Shown here in pieces: positions 21,975 through 34,229 of a stretch of DNA of 64,000 nucleotides. The translations under genes were made by a program, and so were the position numbers. The first letter of the stretch is position 1, and each line of letters starts with the position of its first letter. Source of the DNA: Meta bourneti (taxonomy: Eukaryota; Arthropoda; Arachnida; Araneae; Tetragnathidae); contig OW119929.1 of assembly GCA_933210815.1 (NCBI GenBank), forward strand, positions 49,234,364 to 49,298,363, read 5' to 3'. The notes below the pieces were generated by a model, which saw nothing but the letters and a program-made list of their open reading frames with translations, had not been told where the DNA came from and made no database searches.

Positions 21975-24566
21975 TTTTAAATAGTCTTCATCTGTGTTTT
22001 TCTACTTTGTTTCATTACGAAGTTTTATTACATTAGGATTCCTGCTCTGGCTAATCTCGCGCGGTATTTAGTTTATTTTTCATCACATTCATTCGAGTAT
22101 TTCAGCATTCTTTGGTTCATAATTTTAAATGTCATTTCTTTTATAACATTACGTTGCGTTTTGCATTTCCTGTTCTGCCACATTTTCTTGTTCGCGAATC
22201 CGTAAGTTTAATTTTTATCTTTTTCAAGATGGAAAATTTCGTTCATTGTATTTCATAATTTAACTGTATTTTTCAAATATAATTAAAGCAATTCATAATT
22301 CGATCTAATTTCGTGAAACTTGTATAAATTAAAAAGTTTGACAATTCCCCCCCCCCCCCGAGTCCTTCCTTTCAAAAACAGATTTCTTGTGCTTCTATCT
22401 CAGATAAATTTAAGGGGTTTTATTTAAATAATTTTGATTTGAAAGCATTACTTGATATAAATTAAGGGAGTATTGAGTCATTAATTTTGATTTGTAGGCA
22501 GTCACTCCTTTTGTTGATATACATATGCAGCATGTTTGAAATGAAGTTCCTATGTGTGTTAAGCATGATAAAGCATTCTCGACCATACTAATTTGTTGCC
22601 TCAGCAGAAAGTGTGAAACTCACTTGAATGTAAAATGTGTCTGTTCCCCAATTACATTTCCCTCCAAAAATTCTTTGGAAAAACACATCTAAATGACTTC
22701 ACTTGGAAAACTGAGGAATTTTTTTCCATCAAAAAATTAATGGCTTGGAAAAGTGACTGAGAAAGAAATATTTTTCAGGTTTGTAAAGAGCAGAGGAACA
22801 GCAAAAATGGGATCTGCATCACTTATTTTTAGTGTTATTGTAGTGATCAATTTTCTACAGAATGGGAAAGAAGTATTGAGCTGAAAGGTTCCAACAAAAG
22901 TAATTGTACATATCCGATGAAAATCACAGAATAGCAGTGATTTGTATGTGTAAAACTATGTTGGTCATGATGACTTGGATAGAATGAACATTGGCAAGGA
23001 GGTATTGCTTTGAAACTAGCAAATGGCATACCCATCACAATTCTTGATTACATTAGAGCTAAATTTAGAACCATTCATCTCTTAACTCACAATTGTGTCT
23101 TATAAGTCCAAAAACTACATTGGTTTCCAAATGTCCCTGCATTCGCAAAAACAAAATAGTTATTTATCTTATGCTGATCAAGAGATGAGCAAATTGAGAT
23201 TTTATTAATTGTACTAATAGGGTGTATTTCTATAGAAGTTGCATCAGGTGCCAGTTCTATATGCCAAAAAATGCATAATTAATGATTAAATATATCATTT
23301 TTCATTGCTATGAAGTAAGGTATCTTGCTGATGTAATTTTTCTTACTATGAACAAATGAAAAATATTTCTTTTATAATAAAATGACAAAATATTAATCTG
23401 AGTAATTCTTATTCATTTAATTAATTACTAAGTGTGCAATAATTTATTCACAAGACTTTTCACTAGTCATTCCATGACCTCAGATTTTGATGAAACTTGG
23501 TTTATCTAATGACCTTACCTAGTTATGAATGGAAAAAAGAACGAGAGGAAAACTTTTTCACCTTCTGTTCGAAAATCATTAAGCTTTGATTTTAATGAAA
23601 ATTACTGTATCTTGAGATTGTTACTGTCATTTTCTCAGAAAACAGATAGGATATGTATCTAGACAATGTCTCACTTTAAATGGGGTTTAATTAACTAAGA
23701 AGTATGATGCAAATTTAATTTATTTCTAAATTAAGTATTTCAAAAAGGGCAATTTAAAATTCTGATACAAATTACAAAATTATTTTGTCATTCAAAATTT
23801 TAATGTTTTCGATAAGACACACTGGGGTTATGAGTGAGTTACATGTATGGAGATAGCCCAAGCACAGTATGTAATGTTTCACACAAGTCCTACTTTAAAC
23901 AAGTTTAGAATATTATGATAGTATAATACAAATTTAATTAACATATTACTAGTTATATTTATTTATATAGTGAAAAAAACTCAATTTCCAACTAAAGCTT
24001 CAATTTTAAATATATACATCTGAATAAGCTTATTTAAATTTATTTTCTTTTAAATAGTGCTGAAGAGAAACTAGATTAGCTTTGAATGCAAATCTGACCA
24101 AAGCCAATATTACTAAATGTTTCTAAAGTTACAAGAATTATCCCATCAGATTGCAGCTACAGAAAATTTTGTGACTTAGATATTTACCAAAGTAAAATTT
24201 GGTTTTCAATTTCTTCAGTTACGTAGGATATTTATGTAAGGACACCATTTTGTTTTGGAATAACTTTCAAATAAAACATTTCTAATTTCATTTTGTTTAC
24301 TCAATTAATAACATTCATGGAATACGACATCAGCCAAATGACTGCAATGCTGCAAATTCAGTCTCTTTCGACCACATGATTTCTTCTAACCATTTTCCTC
24401 TAAAGCATTTAGTGGATTTGATTGTCATTTATTTAGGAAGCTGATGATTCTGGATGGCGAGTTTGAAGCTTCAGCAGTTAAAACATTTTATCAAAATGCA
24501 TTGTCTATGATGGACTCCAAGAAAATTATAAAATTCCTTTAGATTGCATCACGTGCCTTCAAAGCA
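21975..24566. other. unique-looking left half of the 8-kb element; no gene
   Basis: No supported coding sequence. A C run lies near 22350. Near 22030 there is another ATTAGGATTC-type partial terminus. The DNA is otherwise A/T-rich. This half has no counterpart in the truncated copy at 5253-9338. Confidence 0.45.
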
Positions 24567-25235
24567 AACACAAAAACATTGATACTGTATGATAAAGTGT
24601 TATTGAAAAATCGAGGGACCTCTGTTGATGTCGTACACAAGTAGGCTTTCTCCGAACACAGTATGGGAAAGATTTTGATCTTTACATACACCAATTAATA
24701 CAACTGCAAGAAAATCTAAATCACCTCTTTATCCATGCAGTCACTTGATCTGTCATTCCATAAGTTCAGTAAACAAAATTCTATTTAAAATACATTTCAA
24801 TCCAGAAAAATTACTTGGAAGTTAACAACTCTTGATTTTAACAATACTTGTACCATAGACAGCATTGATAAACTTGAACAATTATGAAATTGAGTATACT
24901 AAAAACATCAAGATAAATCTTTTAATGCAAATTGTAAGCAGCAACATTTACTATTTTCATAAGATTGTTTTAAGACTGACATTGACTATTCTTACATTGT
25001 AATAGATGTTTATGTACACACACATGAAGGTAAACAAAAACAAATGTTACAGTTACAGTGAATACGTACTTCAATTCATTTTACAAGAAAAACAAAGAAT
25101 TGGTACATAAAAACTTTATTTTCAATCAAACATACAATGTAACTTGAAATATAAAATAATTCAGTCATACTGTGCAAAAATTTATTTTTCTTTAATATGA
25201 TTAATTAAAAAAAATTATTATTCCAAAACTCAAGG

Positions 25236-25582
25236 GGGTATTTCAATTAACGTCACACTGGAGCAACACAACGGCTATTGGTGACAGTCCGGGATCAATC
25301 CCCAAGGGAAAGATGTATTTATAACTCCCTTACCATTGAATTAAATATGCTGTCCTCGGACAGCACCACGTAATTTTGTACCACAGTCAGATGACGAGGC
25401 AACACCTGAGCTGGCACCCCACTCTCCAAACTTCCACACCACATCAACGTGAGGACACTTGAGGCCACGACGTATTTAACGTGCACCAGCCCCCTTTGTA
25501 CACGATGGTGTTTGGCTGGATTCGAACTCGCAACCCTTCGGTTGCTAGTCTGTTACTCTTCCAACCAGGCCACAGCGGCCCC
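25236..25582 (-). repeat. SINE-A copy with templated filler insertion
   Basis: Same insertion as 8391-8680. Between AAAGAT (25314) and the body, a filler of about 38 bp contains CCCTTACCATTGAATTAAAT. This near-copy of 26528-26562 lies 1.2 kb away in the same orientation. Next to it the normal TCCGAGGAC is replaced by its reverse complement GTCCTCGGA. Confidence 0.8.
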
Positions 25583-26195
25583 AAAACTCAAGGAGAAAAT
25601 TTTGCATGGCAAAACTTGACCATTAAATGATTTTTTTAATCTAGAAACCCCCTTCTACTCTTTTATTTTCTTGATATCTTAAAAAAAAATTCATTTTTCA
25701 AAAATTAAAGGGACTATTTATTTTTGTAAAAGTTTGGTCATTTTAAAAATTACTTAACATTGGTGATAACTTGTAATATTTTCGATAACAGTTGCTAAAA
25801 TAACACGTAATTTAACAGCTACAAAAATAACAACCCATTTGTAAACCGACAGAAGGGCAAACTGTTTTTTCATGATAAATATACTTGATTTGTTCAACAA
25901 TTTTCACTCCTTTGGGAAAACACCAGTCGTTTTCTGTTAATTTTTCAATATAGTCGGTAACTGATTTGCAATAACTTATATAAACTGCTATCGAAATATA
26001 ACACCTGCCTCAAGAAATAAAAACAAAACCATATTGAAGCAAGCATTTTGAAAATAGAAATTACATAAACACATTGCATCACAAATGGCCAGTCAGGAAT
26101 CTGATGAACGAGGAACCTAAAATATAAAGAGTACATCAAAAAAAGAGAACAATTCAAATAAGATCACATACCTTTTTGTGTCAACTGAATGTAAT

Positions 26196-26335
26196 AACAC
26201 ATACAAGGAAAGTTTGATACAAAAAAAAAGAGAAATACACTCAGGGTACTCACAGGACTCGAACCTGTGCCGTCTACAGCTTAGGTCACTAGTGCAGTGA
26301 GCAAACCCACTGAGCCACGACAGCCCCTAAGCTAA
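26196..26335 (-). repeat. SINE-B copy in the right arm
   Basis: Minus-strand head GGGGCTGTCGTGGCTCAGTG with B box GGTTCGAGTCC; counterpart of 7655-7790. It resembles a tRNA gene but lacks a foldable acceptor stem and continues into the SINE body. Confidence 0.7.
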
Positions 26336-28932
26336 ATTGAACTTATTGGCACATAACGTGTTGAAAATAAAGTGGGTTAGAGTAATATAGGAAAGAATCA
26401 TTCGTAAATTTTATAAAAATTTGGGTATGTTTCCTCCAAAGTACGTTTTGTTTTCTAAGTTAATTATATTAAACATGCTATTTCTTTTAACACGAGAAAG
26501 ACGTATGGGGCCCTCACACTGTGTGCCACTTATAACGCCCTTACCATTGAATTAAATATGCTAACTTAATTGTTTGGTCAATACTTATTGTGTATTTAAA
26601 CATTCTGGCCTGGTTTGAAATAGAACCAGGAATATCTTACGCTATACCTACAAAGATGGTATTTTGGAATACTATGAAATTTTCCTTGTCAATCACATTC
26701 AAAGCAGTTTCACCTTGTTTTCCCTTTTACATTTTGTTTACAAGTGTTGCTCCCCTCCCCAGCTGTAGACACTGTTTTAATGAGACTGTCAACTGACCAG
26801 TAATTTTCTTTCTAAATGTTTCCAAGTCTGACACCTTACGTGAACAATTAAGGAACATGATGGCCACTTTCTTTTCTGATAAAGAATAGAGAAGATGGCT
26901 TGACGATGAGGTCTCATTTAGGAAGATATTTTGAAAAGATTTCCAAGATTGGATGAAATAGATACTGGAAATGGTGACAGTATCTTTGCCGATAAGCTAA
27001 AACTAGATCTCAACCTCTTTTATCTACGAATAAACCATGAAGTTGTAGACTTGGTGCATGAGACATTCCGATGATAACTAGATAAAGTATGGCATGGACA
27101 TTGTAGGCCAAATGATACACTTGTTTACTACCAAATCAAGAAAAAGAATTTGTTGGTGAATGTATATGCCTTTATAATATTTTAGATATATCTGTGGTAA
27201 ATACTTGGATTTTATACAAAGTGACAGGGAAGCAGAAACTTAGTTGTGATATTTCATTCTGTTGCTATGAGAAGTTGCACTCCTTATATGGCATTTAGAA
27301 TTAATAATGCAGTTAATACAAAGATTTTGATGCAGGCATATAAGAGATAAGAAAAAAATCAAAATTCAGAGTACAAAGATTTTTATCCACCATGGGGTTA
27401 CTTGCTTCCCAACATCTATCTAGGTATATGACAACTTTCTAGTATTAACGCAATTAAAAGATTAATATCCTATCAAAATGTTTTAAATTTTTTTATTTTA
27501 CATATAAAGATTTGTATATACATGAGGTGCGAGTGTGTTGTTAAGTGCATTTGAACTTGTTGCTGAAATATGTTGATAGTGGGGGATAAATGTTGCTCGA
27601 GAAGTGAAGTTATCTACTTTCAAAAAGATTTCAATCCCTTAAATTTAGAATTTTGCCATAATGGGGTTTTTAAATGTACTTGAAGTCTTAGAGATCTCAA
27701 AGTACTTTTAAGCACAGAAATTTTGAAAGCTGCCACTTTATTTTGTCTAGTGCATTTACAAAACTTTCTTCTTAAATTTCAGCTTTTTTAAGTTTCCTCT
27801 TCATTAAACAAATGTTTTTGTCGTGTCTATTTTTGAGTTAAACAAATAACGATGTATAAAGTAAGGGGTAATGTCCAATGGATTTCATGACAAAGGTGTG
27901 AAGGTGCTTGTCACTTCCAATATCTGTTTGAAATCTATCATTGCATATTTTCTAGATGTAAAAATTTTAACTTATTTTTAATGAATCCCTTTTAAATTTC
28001 CATCTTGCTGAGATTCAAGTTCTCGATTCATGAAGTTTGATACAAACATCAGCGTTTAATCTTTAACTCCTCTAATTCAAATATGTGACAGTAAAACATT
28101 CCAAAATTTACTATACACACATGGTACCTTTGCTAACACCTTCCAGTCAGTAGGACTCAAAAGCCCAAATGAGATAGACTGAACAAAAAGTGACAATCAT
28201 CTTCAGGAATACCTTAACGATGTAACGTCAATATATCTGAGTCTGCTAGCTTTGATATTAATGACCTATGCTGCAAGAACAAGGAACATGGTTTGCACTT
28301 CTCAGGGCACAAAAACCTGTACCCAGAGTTGATTTTTCTGGTGTCAACATGCTTTTGCAACAAGTGAACATCCGACTATGCACCTCTCCCCAAACTTTTG
28401 ATTAGATACGCTTCTTTTCAAAGCATATTCCAAATTGAACTTCCCTAAATTTTGCAGATTGCAATATCTAATTATACCCTGAACACATTAAACAAAATTT
28501 AAAAGAATTATCGAAAAATAATATAAAATCTGTTCATAATAGCGTAAAAGGTCATCTAATAAAACAACATATTTTTTCATTGGATGCCTTCTTTCAATTC
28601 TAGATCATTCGCTGAAAATGCTGATCACACATCAAACAACCTCATTTTCAAAATCCATCGAAAACTCTCCTTCGTAAACATTATTTAAGGCGCTTTAGAA
28701 AAACACTAACAATCAAAAATCAAAGCGGAAACTGATCAATATTTCTCACATGAAAGGCGCAATGATGAATTTTTTCCATAATTTTATGCAGTGTTTTCAT
28801 ATCTACGAAATCGAAAATAAAGTTTCAAAATTAAAATAGATTGTGCTTACCTTTAAGTTATATCCAACCTTGTGAACGAGTACTCTTTTGGGCAAGTGAA
28901 CTTGCATTTTTCAACCATCAGAAGTTCATATA

Positions 28933-29192
28933 GTTTGGTTTGGTTTGGTTGGTTGATTTCCTTGAGACTTATAGCTGCAGAATCAGGCTTTTGTCTCCAT
29001 TCTTCCTAATTACAATATCCAATAAACGACACAATACAATAACAAGTAATTGACACACACACACAGAAAGCTTTTACTGACACAAAGGAGAGAAATACAC
29101 CCAGGGAGGAATGCACCTGGCAGGAATCGAACCTGCGCCGCCTACAACTCGAAGGTTGCTAGCGCAATGGGCATACCCACTGAGCCACGACT
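28933..29192 (-). repeat. SINE-B copy, full, with target duplication
   Basis: Minus-strand head GTCGTGGCTCAGTGGGTATG and B box GGTTCGATTCC, ending in an A-rich CCAAACCAAACCAAAC tail. The duplication AGTTCATATA lies at 28923-28932 and 29193-29202. The left arm near 5445 has the single-copy empty site, so this insertion followed the inverted duplication. Confidence 0.85.
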
Positions 29193-29390
29193 AGTTCATA
29201 TAATCCTTGATCTCGATTAAAAGATTATGTTAAATGAAATAACATGCATATCAGCAACCATTATTTTAGGGATTTTTTCAAACCCGCTTAAACTTTTCCC
29301 TACCACTAACGGAACCAATGCGCATGTGCGAACCTTCGAAAATTCGTCCAAGTTTTAACATTAAGATTCTTGCCGTGTCCATCCGCTTGT

Positions 29391-29866
29391 CTAGAAACCT
29401 TGTTCCTGATCCTAGATGTGTAGAAGGGGAATAGGTTTGCTACAATAGCTCGAAATTGGTTCGGAGCGGAAAAGTAGTACTAGCAGCCTCTGGCGCCAAG
29501 TCAGCAACTTTCGCCAAGACGTTTCCGACTCAACTGAATCGGATTTCATTTGGGTTAATGAATTCGCAGAAGACGGATCAGACTCCCCAAAACAACAATC
29601 TTTTTTATTTAGTAATTGATAATATGAGGCATTTACGCACGGATCTTCGCTCACGAAATGAATACCATTTTAGAGCAAAGCGCTGTTGAAAAAGTGAAAA
29701 ACAGAAATAGCCAAGAACGGGAACAAGAAATATCCGGGTGGACTCTTTCTTGGGCTCCCGGTTTGCTGTTTTACCCGATATTTTCTCTCCTCAAGTGATT
29801 TGTGTAAGATTTGAGACCATTCAAGAGTGTCAAAGTTATGTTTTTTCATCTTTTTATGCTTTAATA
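29391..29866. other. upstream flank of gene B displaced by the 8-kb element
   Basis: Aligns with 50390-50880 upstream of gene A: GAGCGGAAAAG, GTACTAGCAG, TGGCGCC, CAACTGAATCG, AATACCATTTT and CTTTAATATA occur in the same order. In gene A this DNA is contiguous with the promoter; here it lies 8.1 kb from the gene B ATG. Short open frames on both strands are not conserved. Confidence 0.75.
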
Positions 29867-29868
29867 TA

Positions 29869-31278
29869 CACTGCTGGCCACCGTAAATGCAACACCCTGA
29901 AGGAAGCATGCAAATAATATGAAATTTACAACATGCATTAGCGGAGGTGAGATATGCAAATGATTAGAATTTCAGCGCAGACGTACATCACGCGCGCCTG
30001 TGGCGCCACTTCAAAGCGCTATTTAAGGCTTGGAGATTTCGACGATTTCAAGTACGGCAATTGTGTTTTTCTTGTGGTTTTTTAAAAAAAAACGATCAAT
30101 TATGCCTCGTAGAAAACAGCGATCATCTTTTGATCAAGTATCCGAGTTCGACAGAGGAAGGATAGTGGCCTACCGAGATTGTGGATTATCTTTCAGGGAA
30201 ATCGGTAGTCGTGTTGGACGAAACCAAACAACTGTAATGCGGATATGTGATCGTTGGATGCAGGAGGGTACGACGGACCGACGTGTTCGATCGCATCCAC
30301 CTCAGTGCACCACTTCACGTGATGACAGGCATATTGTGCGTATGGCAGTGACGGATCGCTCAGCCACATCACGAACCATAGCACAGCACATTCAGTCTGT
30401 ACCGCATCATCCAATGTCTGCGCGTACCATTCGACGCCGTTTACAGCAGAGTGGTCTGTCCGCAAGACGTCCATTGCTTCGTCTACCCTTGACGCAGAAC
30501 CACAGACGTTTCCGCCGCCAATGGTGCGATGAAAGAAAGATGTGGACGGCAGAATGGAATGAAATTGTCTTTACTGACGAGTCTCGCTTCTGTCTGCAAC
30601 ACCACGATGGTCGGATTCGAGTCTGGAGACACCGTGGAGAGAGGATGCTGAACAGCTGCGTTATGCACCGCCACACTGGTCCTGCACCGGGTATTATGGT
30701 ATGGGGCGGTATTGGATATCACTCTCGCACTCCTCTAGTACGCATTGCCGGTACTTTAAACAGCCAGCGCTACATCTCCGAGGTGTTGGAGCCAGTTGTC
30801 CTTCCTTACCTTCAGGGCTTGCCCACAGCCATATTTCAACAGGATAATGCGCGACCACACGTGGCACGCATTGTCCAAGGGTTCTTCGTCAATCGCCAGA
30901 TTGAATTGCTTCCCTGGAATTGAATTGCTCCGGATCTTTCGCCGATAGAAAACATGTGGTCCATGGTTGCTCAACGATTGATCCAGAATACATCCCCAGC
31001 TGCCACACCAGATCAACTTTGGCAACGTGTGGAAGCTGCTTGGTCTGCTGTACCCCAAGAACACATCCAAAGTCTCTTTGAATCAATGCCGAGGCGTGTG
31101 GCAGCGGTGATCTCCAACAATGGTGGCTACTCTGGCTACTGATTTTGGCAGGATCCACACTTCACAGAAGTCTATAAATTTAATCATTTGATACTTGGTC
31201 AACATGTTATCTACAAAATAAATTTTGTTGTGATATCTCTTGTCTTTCTTGGTGTTGCAATTTGGGTGGCCAGCAGTG
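29869..31278 (+). mobile_element. Tc1-like transposon, near-intact
   Basis: TIRs of about 28 bp: CACTGCTGGCCACC at 29869 and GGTGGCCAGCAGTG ending at 31278, flanked by TA duplications (29867-29868, 31279-31280). At 1410 bp with one transposase frame it has the standard Tc1 layout. The homologous gene A flank near 50870 (CTTTAATATATAAG) is the empty site, so insertion followed duplication of the gene unit. Confidence 0.95.
30102..31142 (+). pseudogene. Tc1 transposase with a single in-frame stop
   Basis: The start is ATG 30102 (MPRRKQRSSFDQ). It encodes 346 residues, the usual Tc1 length, interrupted only by TGA at 30921-30923. The N-terminal helix-turn-helix region includes FDRGRIVAYRDCGLSFREI then GSRVGRNQTTVMRI; the GRPR-like linker is degenerate. 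Catalytic motifs are VFTDESRF (first D), FQQDNARPH (second D) and SPIENMW (E), with 34 residues between the second D and E (DD34E). The stop replaces a residue in the LPWxxxxPDLSPIE stretch, between the last two catalytic residues, so the product is inactive unless the stop is read through. The C-terminus SRVxAVI-like (PRRVAAVISNNGGYSGY) is complete. Confidence 0.95.
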
Positions 31279-31280
31279 TA

Positions 31281-31665
31281 TTAAAAGTACTAATTTTCTT
31301 CATGATAAAAAATTCCTTATAGTTTGAAAAATAAACATTGAAATATAGAATGCCTTTTTGTATGATTTCGCAGGGTTTTTTAATAAAAAATAGAACACCT
31401 TGTTGTGATGCTCATATGGAAAACAACCCCTGTGCGCGGAGTTCTTGTGTTTAACAAACGTAGCAAAGATGTTATTTATTTTTCTCTATGCATAGTTGAA
31501 TATGTATTCAATTCGTTGAACGCGATTAACACTCAATCAAATGCATCGTATTGAATGAAAAATGCAACTATTGATTGCCGTAGATGGCTTATTCTTTTTT
31601 AAAAACAAATCTGGGTTTGTCGGTAGAAAATCTTTGCTTATATGCGGATTCCTTATGGAATATTT
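31281..31665. other. distal upstream flank of the gene B unit
   Basis: Aligns with 50900-50985 and 52003-52250 on the gene A side: GTAGCAAAGATGTTATTTA, GTATGTATTCAATTC, AACTATTGATT, GCGGATTCCTTATGGAATAT against GCAGATTCCTTGTGGAATAT. It provides the empty site for the foldback element at 50988. No gene. Confidence 0.7.
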
Positions 31666-31666
31666 G

Positions 31667-31905
31667 GGGGTATTTCAATTAACCTCACACTGGAGCAACA
31701 CCACGGTCAGATGACGAGACAACACCTGAGCTGGCACCCCACTCTCCAAACTTCCACACCACGCCAACGTGAGGACATTTGAGGCCACGACAGATTTAAC
31801 ATGCACCAGCTCCCTTTGTACACGATGGTGTTTGGCTGGATTCGAACTCGCAACCCTTCGGTTGCTAGTCCGTTACTCTTCCAAACGGGCCACCGCAGTC
31901 CTTTA
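31667..31905 (-). repeat. SINE-A copy with internal deletion
   Basis: The tail GGGTATTTCAATTAACC is joined after GGAGCAACA directly to CCACGGTCAGATGACG, skipping about 70 bp. Head intact up to GGACTGCGGTGGCCCG on minus. Confidence 0.8.
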
Positions 31906-32630
31906 ATTATGTACTTTTAAATTTTTTCTTATTGGCTTCCTCATGGGCCATCCGGTACTTGATAAGCCGGCTTCTTTTCATTTAGACGGTGTCTTATATA
32001 AACTGTCAAATTTATTTATTATTTGGTTTATAATATAATAATGATGACCTGTGCGGCGCCATGTATCGTCATTGTAAACCGATAGTATATCGGTCGTCCT
32101 TTTCTGTTTATTTTGTTGGCCCTTTGTATTTTGTAATTACTTTGATTTTAAATAATAAATGGTGGTGCCCTTGTTGCTTGGGGCCGCACATGTAGGAGTT
32201 GGGTGTGCTTCTCGCCGTCGGGGCTGGTTGACTCGCTGTCCTCTTTCGTGTCCTCTGGCGGTGGTCCCCTTCCCATTCAAGGACTCTAAGCCTTAAAGGC
32301 GAGTCGGGATGTGGTGGGTCCTGAAGAGTGTATAGAAGATGTTTGTCCTATTTCTGATCCTGTGTCTTACAAGTGATTTTAGCTTCCTAAAAGATCTTTA
32401 AATTGCTCAAAATTGAAATTAAGCATAATTCAGAATAACCTCCGGGACAACGTGAAACACACTGTTTTCAAAACATTGATTGATTCGGTTGATATGCTTC
32501 TAGTTTTTCCAAATATCGAATTAAAAAGTAAAATGTCGTCTCTCTCAAGCCATCCAATATACAACTGTGGGAAAAAATTGAACCAACTTCTGTATTCGCG
32601 CATTATTCATAGTTACCATTTAATAGGTAG
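31906..32630. other. no supported gene; GC-richer repeat-like patch
   Basis: 32030-32340 is GC-richer, with GTGGTGGGTCC, TTAAAGGCGAGTCG and AATAATAAATG words. It may be the 3' part of a retroelement, but no coding motif or terminus is visible. The 75-codon plus frame at 32413 is not recognised. Confidence 0.3.
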
Positions 32631-32635
32631 GGTAC

Positions 32636-33010
32636 TTTAATTAACGTCACAGCAACACAACGAGCGATTGGTGACGGTCCGGGATCAATCCCAAAGGAAA
32701 GATCCGAGGGGGGGGGGAATTTCAATTAACGTCACACTGGAGCAACACAATGGGCTATTGGTGACGGTCCGGGATCAATCCCAAAGGGAAAGATCCGAGG
32801 ACAACACCACGTAATTTTGAACCACGGTCAGATGACGAGGCAACACCTGAGCTGGCACCCCATTGTCCCAACTTCCACACCAACGTGAGGACGTTTGAGG
32901 CCACGAAAGATTTAACGTGCGCCAGCCCCCTTTGTTCAAGGGGTCTTTGGTTGGATTCAAACTCGCAGCCCTCCTGTTGCTAATCCGTTACTCTTCCTAC
33001 TGGGCCATCA
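32636..33010 (-). repeat. two overlapping SINE-A copies
   Basis: A tail fragment (32638-32708, GATTGGTGACGGTCCGGGAT) is followed by a G run and a second, longer copy (32718-33005) with a diverged head. The second probably inserted into the first, using the GATCCGAGG stretch. Confidence 0.7.
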
Positions 33011-33198
33011 TTTAATACAAAATAATGTTTTCTGTAAACTCAAAATTTTCTTAGCGGGACGTTTTCATATTAAACTGCGCATAAATATTTTTTCGCAATG
33101 ACAAAAAACAATTATATCCAGAAATTAATAGTAAAAGTTAGTCCTTTCTTTCTGCAAAAATGGATTAAATTAGCGAATATTTATTATTATTTTTTTTT

Positions 33199-33370
33199 TA
33201 ATTTCAATTAACGTCACACTGGAGCAACACAACGGGCTATTGGTGACGGTCCGGGATCAATCCTAAAGGGAAAGATCCGAGGACAGCACCACGTAATTTT
33301 GAACCACGGTCAGATGACGAGGCAACACCTGAGCTGGCACCCCACTCTCCAAACTTCCACACCACGCCAA
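33199..33370 (-). repeat. SINE-A 3' fragment with target duplication
   Basis: T-rich side (A-rich tail on minus), then TTTCAATTAACGTCACACTG through CCACACCACGCCAAG. The flanking duplication GCGAATATTTA lies near 33173 and at 33371. Confidence 0.8.
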
Positions 33371-33539
33371 GGCGAATATTTAATTTTTGATAATGAAAAC
33401 CTATTGAGGGAGGAGCTAAAATTTTGCTTGGTCGTATTAAAGTCATGAATCGAAGTTTGATTCATTTATATGAAGGCTGTATTAAAAAATTATTTCGACT
33501 ATCAATTTCATAGTTACACTACACATTACAAAAATTGGG

Positions 33540-33767
33540 TTGGTTGTTTTAGGGTTTCATGGCACAAGGGCCATATTTGGCCACATGCTGCTCCAGATAC
33601 GAGTACAAGACATACAATATCAAGTAATACACACAAACAATGAAGGTTTTACTGACACAGAAGAAATGCACCCAGGGAGGAATGCACCTGACAGGAATCG
33701 AACTTGCACCGCCTCAACTCGAAGGTTGCTAGCGCAGTGGACATACCTATTGAGCAACGACGGCCCC
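33540..33767 (-). repeat. SINE-B copy with target duplication
   Basis: Minus-strand head GGCCGTCGTTGCTCAATAGG, B box GGTTCGATTCC-like (CAAGTTCGATTCC), and a tail including GGCCATATTTGGC. The duplication ACAAAAATTGGG is at both edges. The 88-codon plus frame across it is a chance frame. Confidence 0.8.
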
Positions 33768-34229
33768 TACAAAAATTGGGAAAACAAATGCTTAGATTTC
33801 GTTTAGGTTCTTTAATAGTAATATTGTAAAACTTTTCAGCGTAAAATAAAGAAAGATTACTTCGAAAGGATATGAATATACAAGGCTTGGTGTTAATTTA
33901 ACTTCAGAAGCTTCAGATTTCCCCATCACAAGCCATAAACGTCTTAACTAAATGACTTGAAATCGAGGTTGAACGTTGGATATCGAAATTGGGGGTTGCC
34001 GTTGGAAGGAATGAAATTTGTTCTCAATTTGACAACCTTCAGGTGATCCTTATAAAGGCATTTCCTTTTACAATTTGGAGACAGAAATTTATTCACTTTC
34101 GAGTAGTACTCATGAATTTGCTCTGCTATTTACGACACGCCGCGAATAAAAGGGGTGATTCGATTTTTCTCTGTACTGAAGTATGATAGAGTACACGTTT
34201 TTGAGTGTCGTTAACTAATCTAAAATTTC

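Larger units (their letters stand above)
21377..29390. mobile_element. 8.0-kb TIR element with perfect 9-bp target duplication
   Basis: The element starts ACAAGCGGATGGACACAGCA and ends with the inverted form, CCATCCGCTTGT at 29379-29390. Similarity between the ends runs about 80 bp. CTAGAAACC flanks it on both sides (21368-21376 and 29391-29399). The two flanks align with contiguous sequence upstream of gene A (about 50300-50480), which serves as an empty site. A 9-bp duplication with TIRs this long fits Mutator-like elements; Merlin (8-9 bp) and P (8 bp) are alternatives. I see no transposase inside, so it is probably non-autonomous or heavily decayed. It carries at least six SINE insertions. 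Confidence 0.75.
24567..29390 (-). repeat. right arm of the giant inverted repeat
   Basis: Reverse-complement match to 5253-9338. Differences: a SINE-B insertion at 28933-29192, about 420 bp at 27049-27472 absent on the left, and a filler insertion inside the shared SINE-A at about 25315. The open frames at 25945-26157 and 26590-26796 correspond to non-conserved frames in the left arm and are not genes. Confidence 0.85.

Noticed and set aside
26240..26335. tRNA gene on the minus strand (GGTTCGAGTCC B box, also at 7660, 29110, 33690)
   Set aside because: Acceptor and anticodon stems do not pair, several copies exist with target duplications, and each continues into a SINE body.
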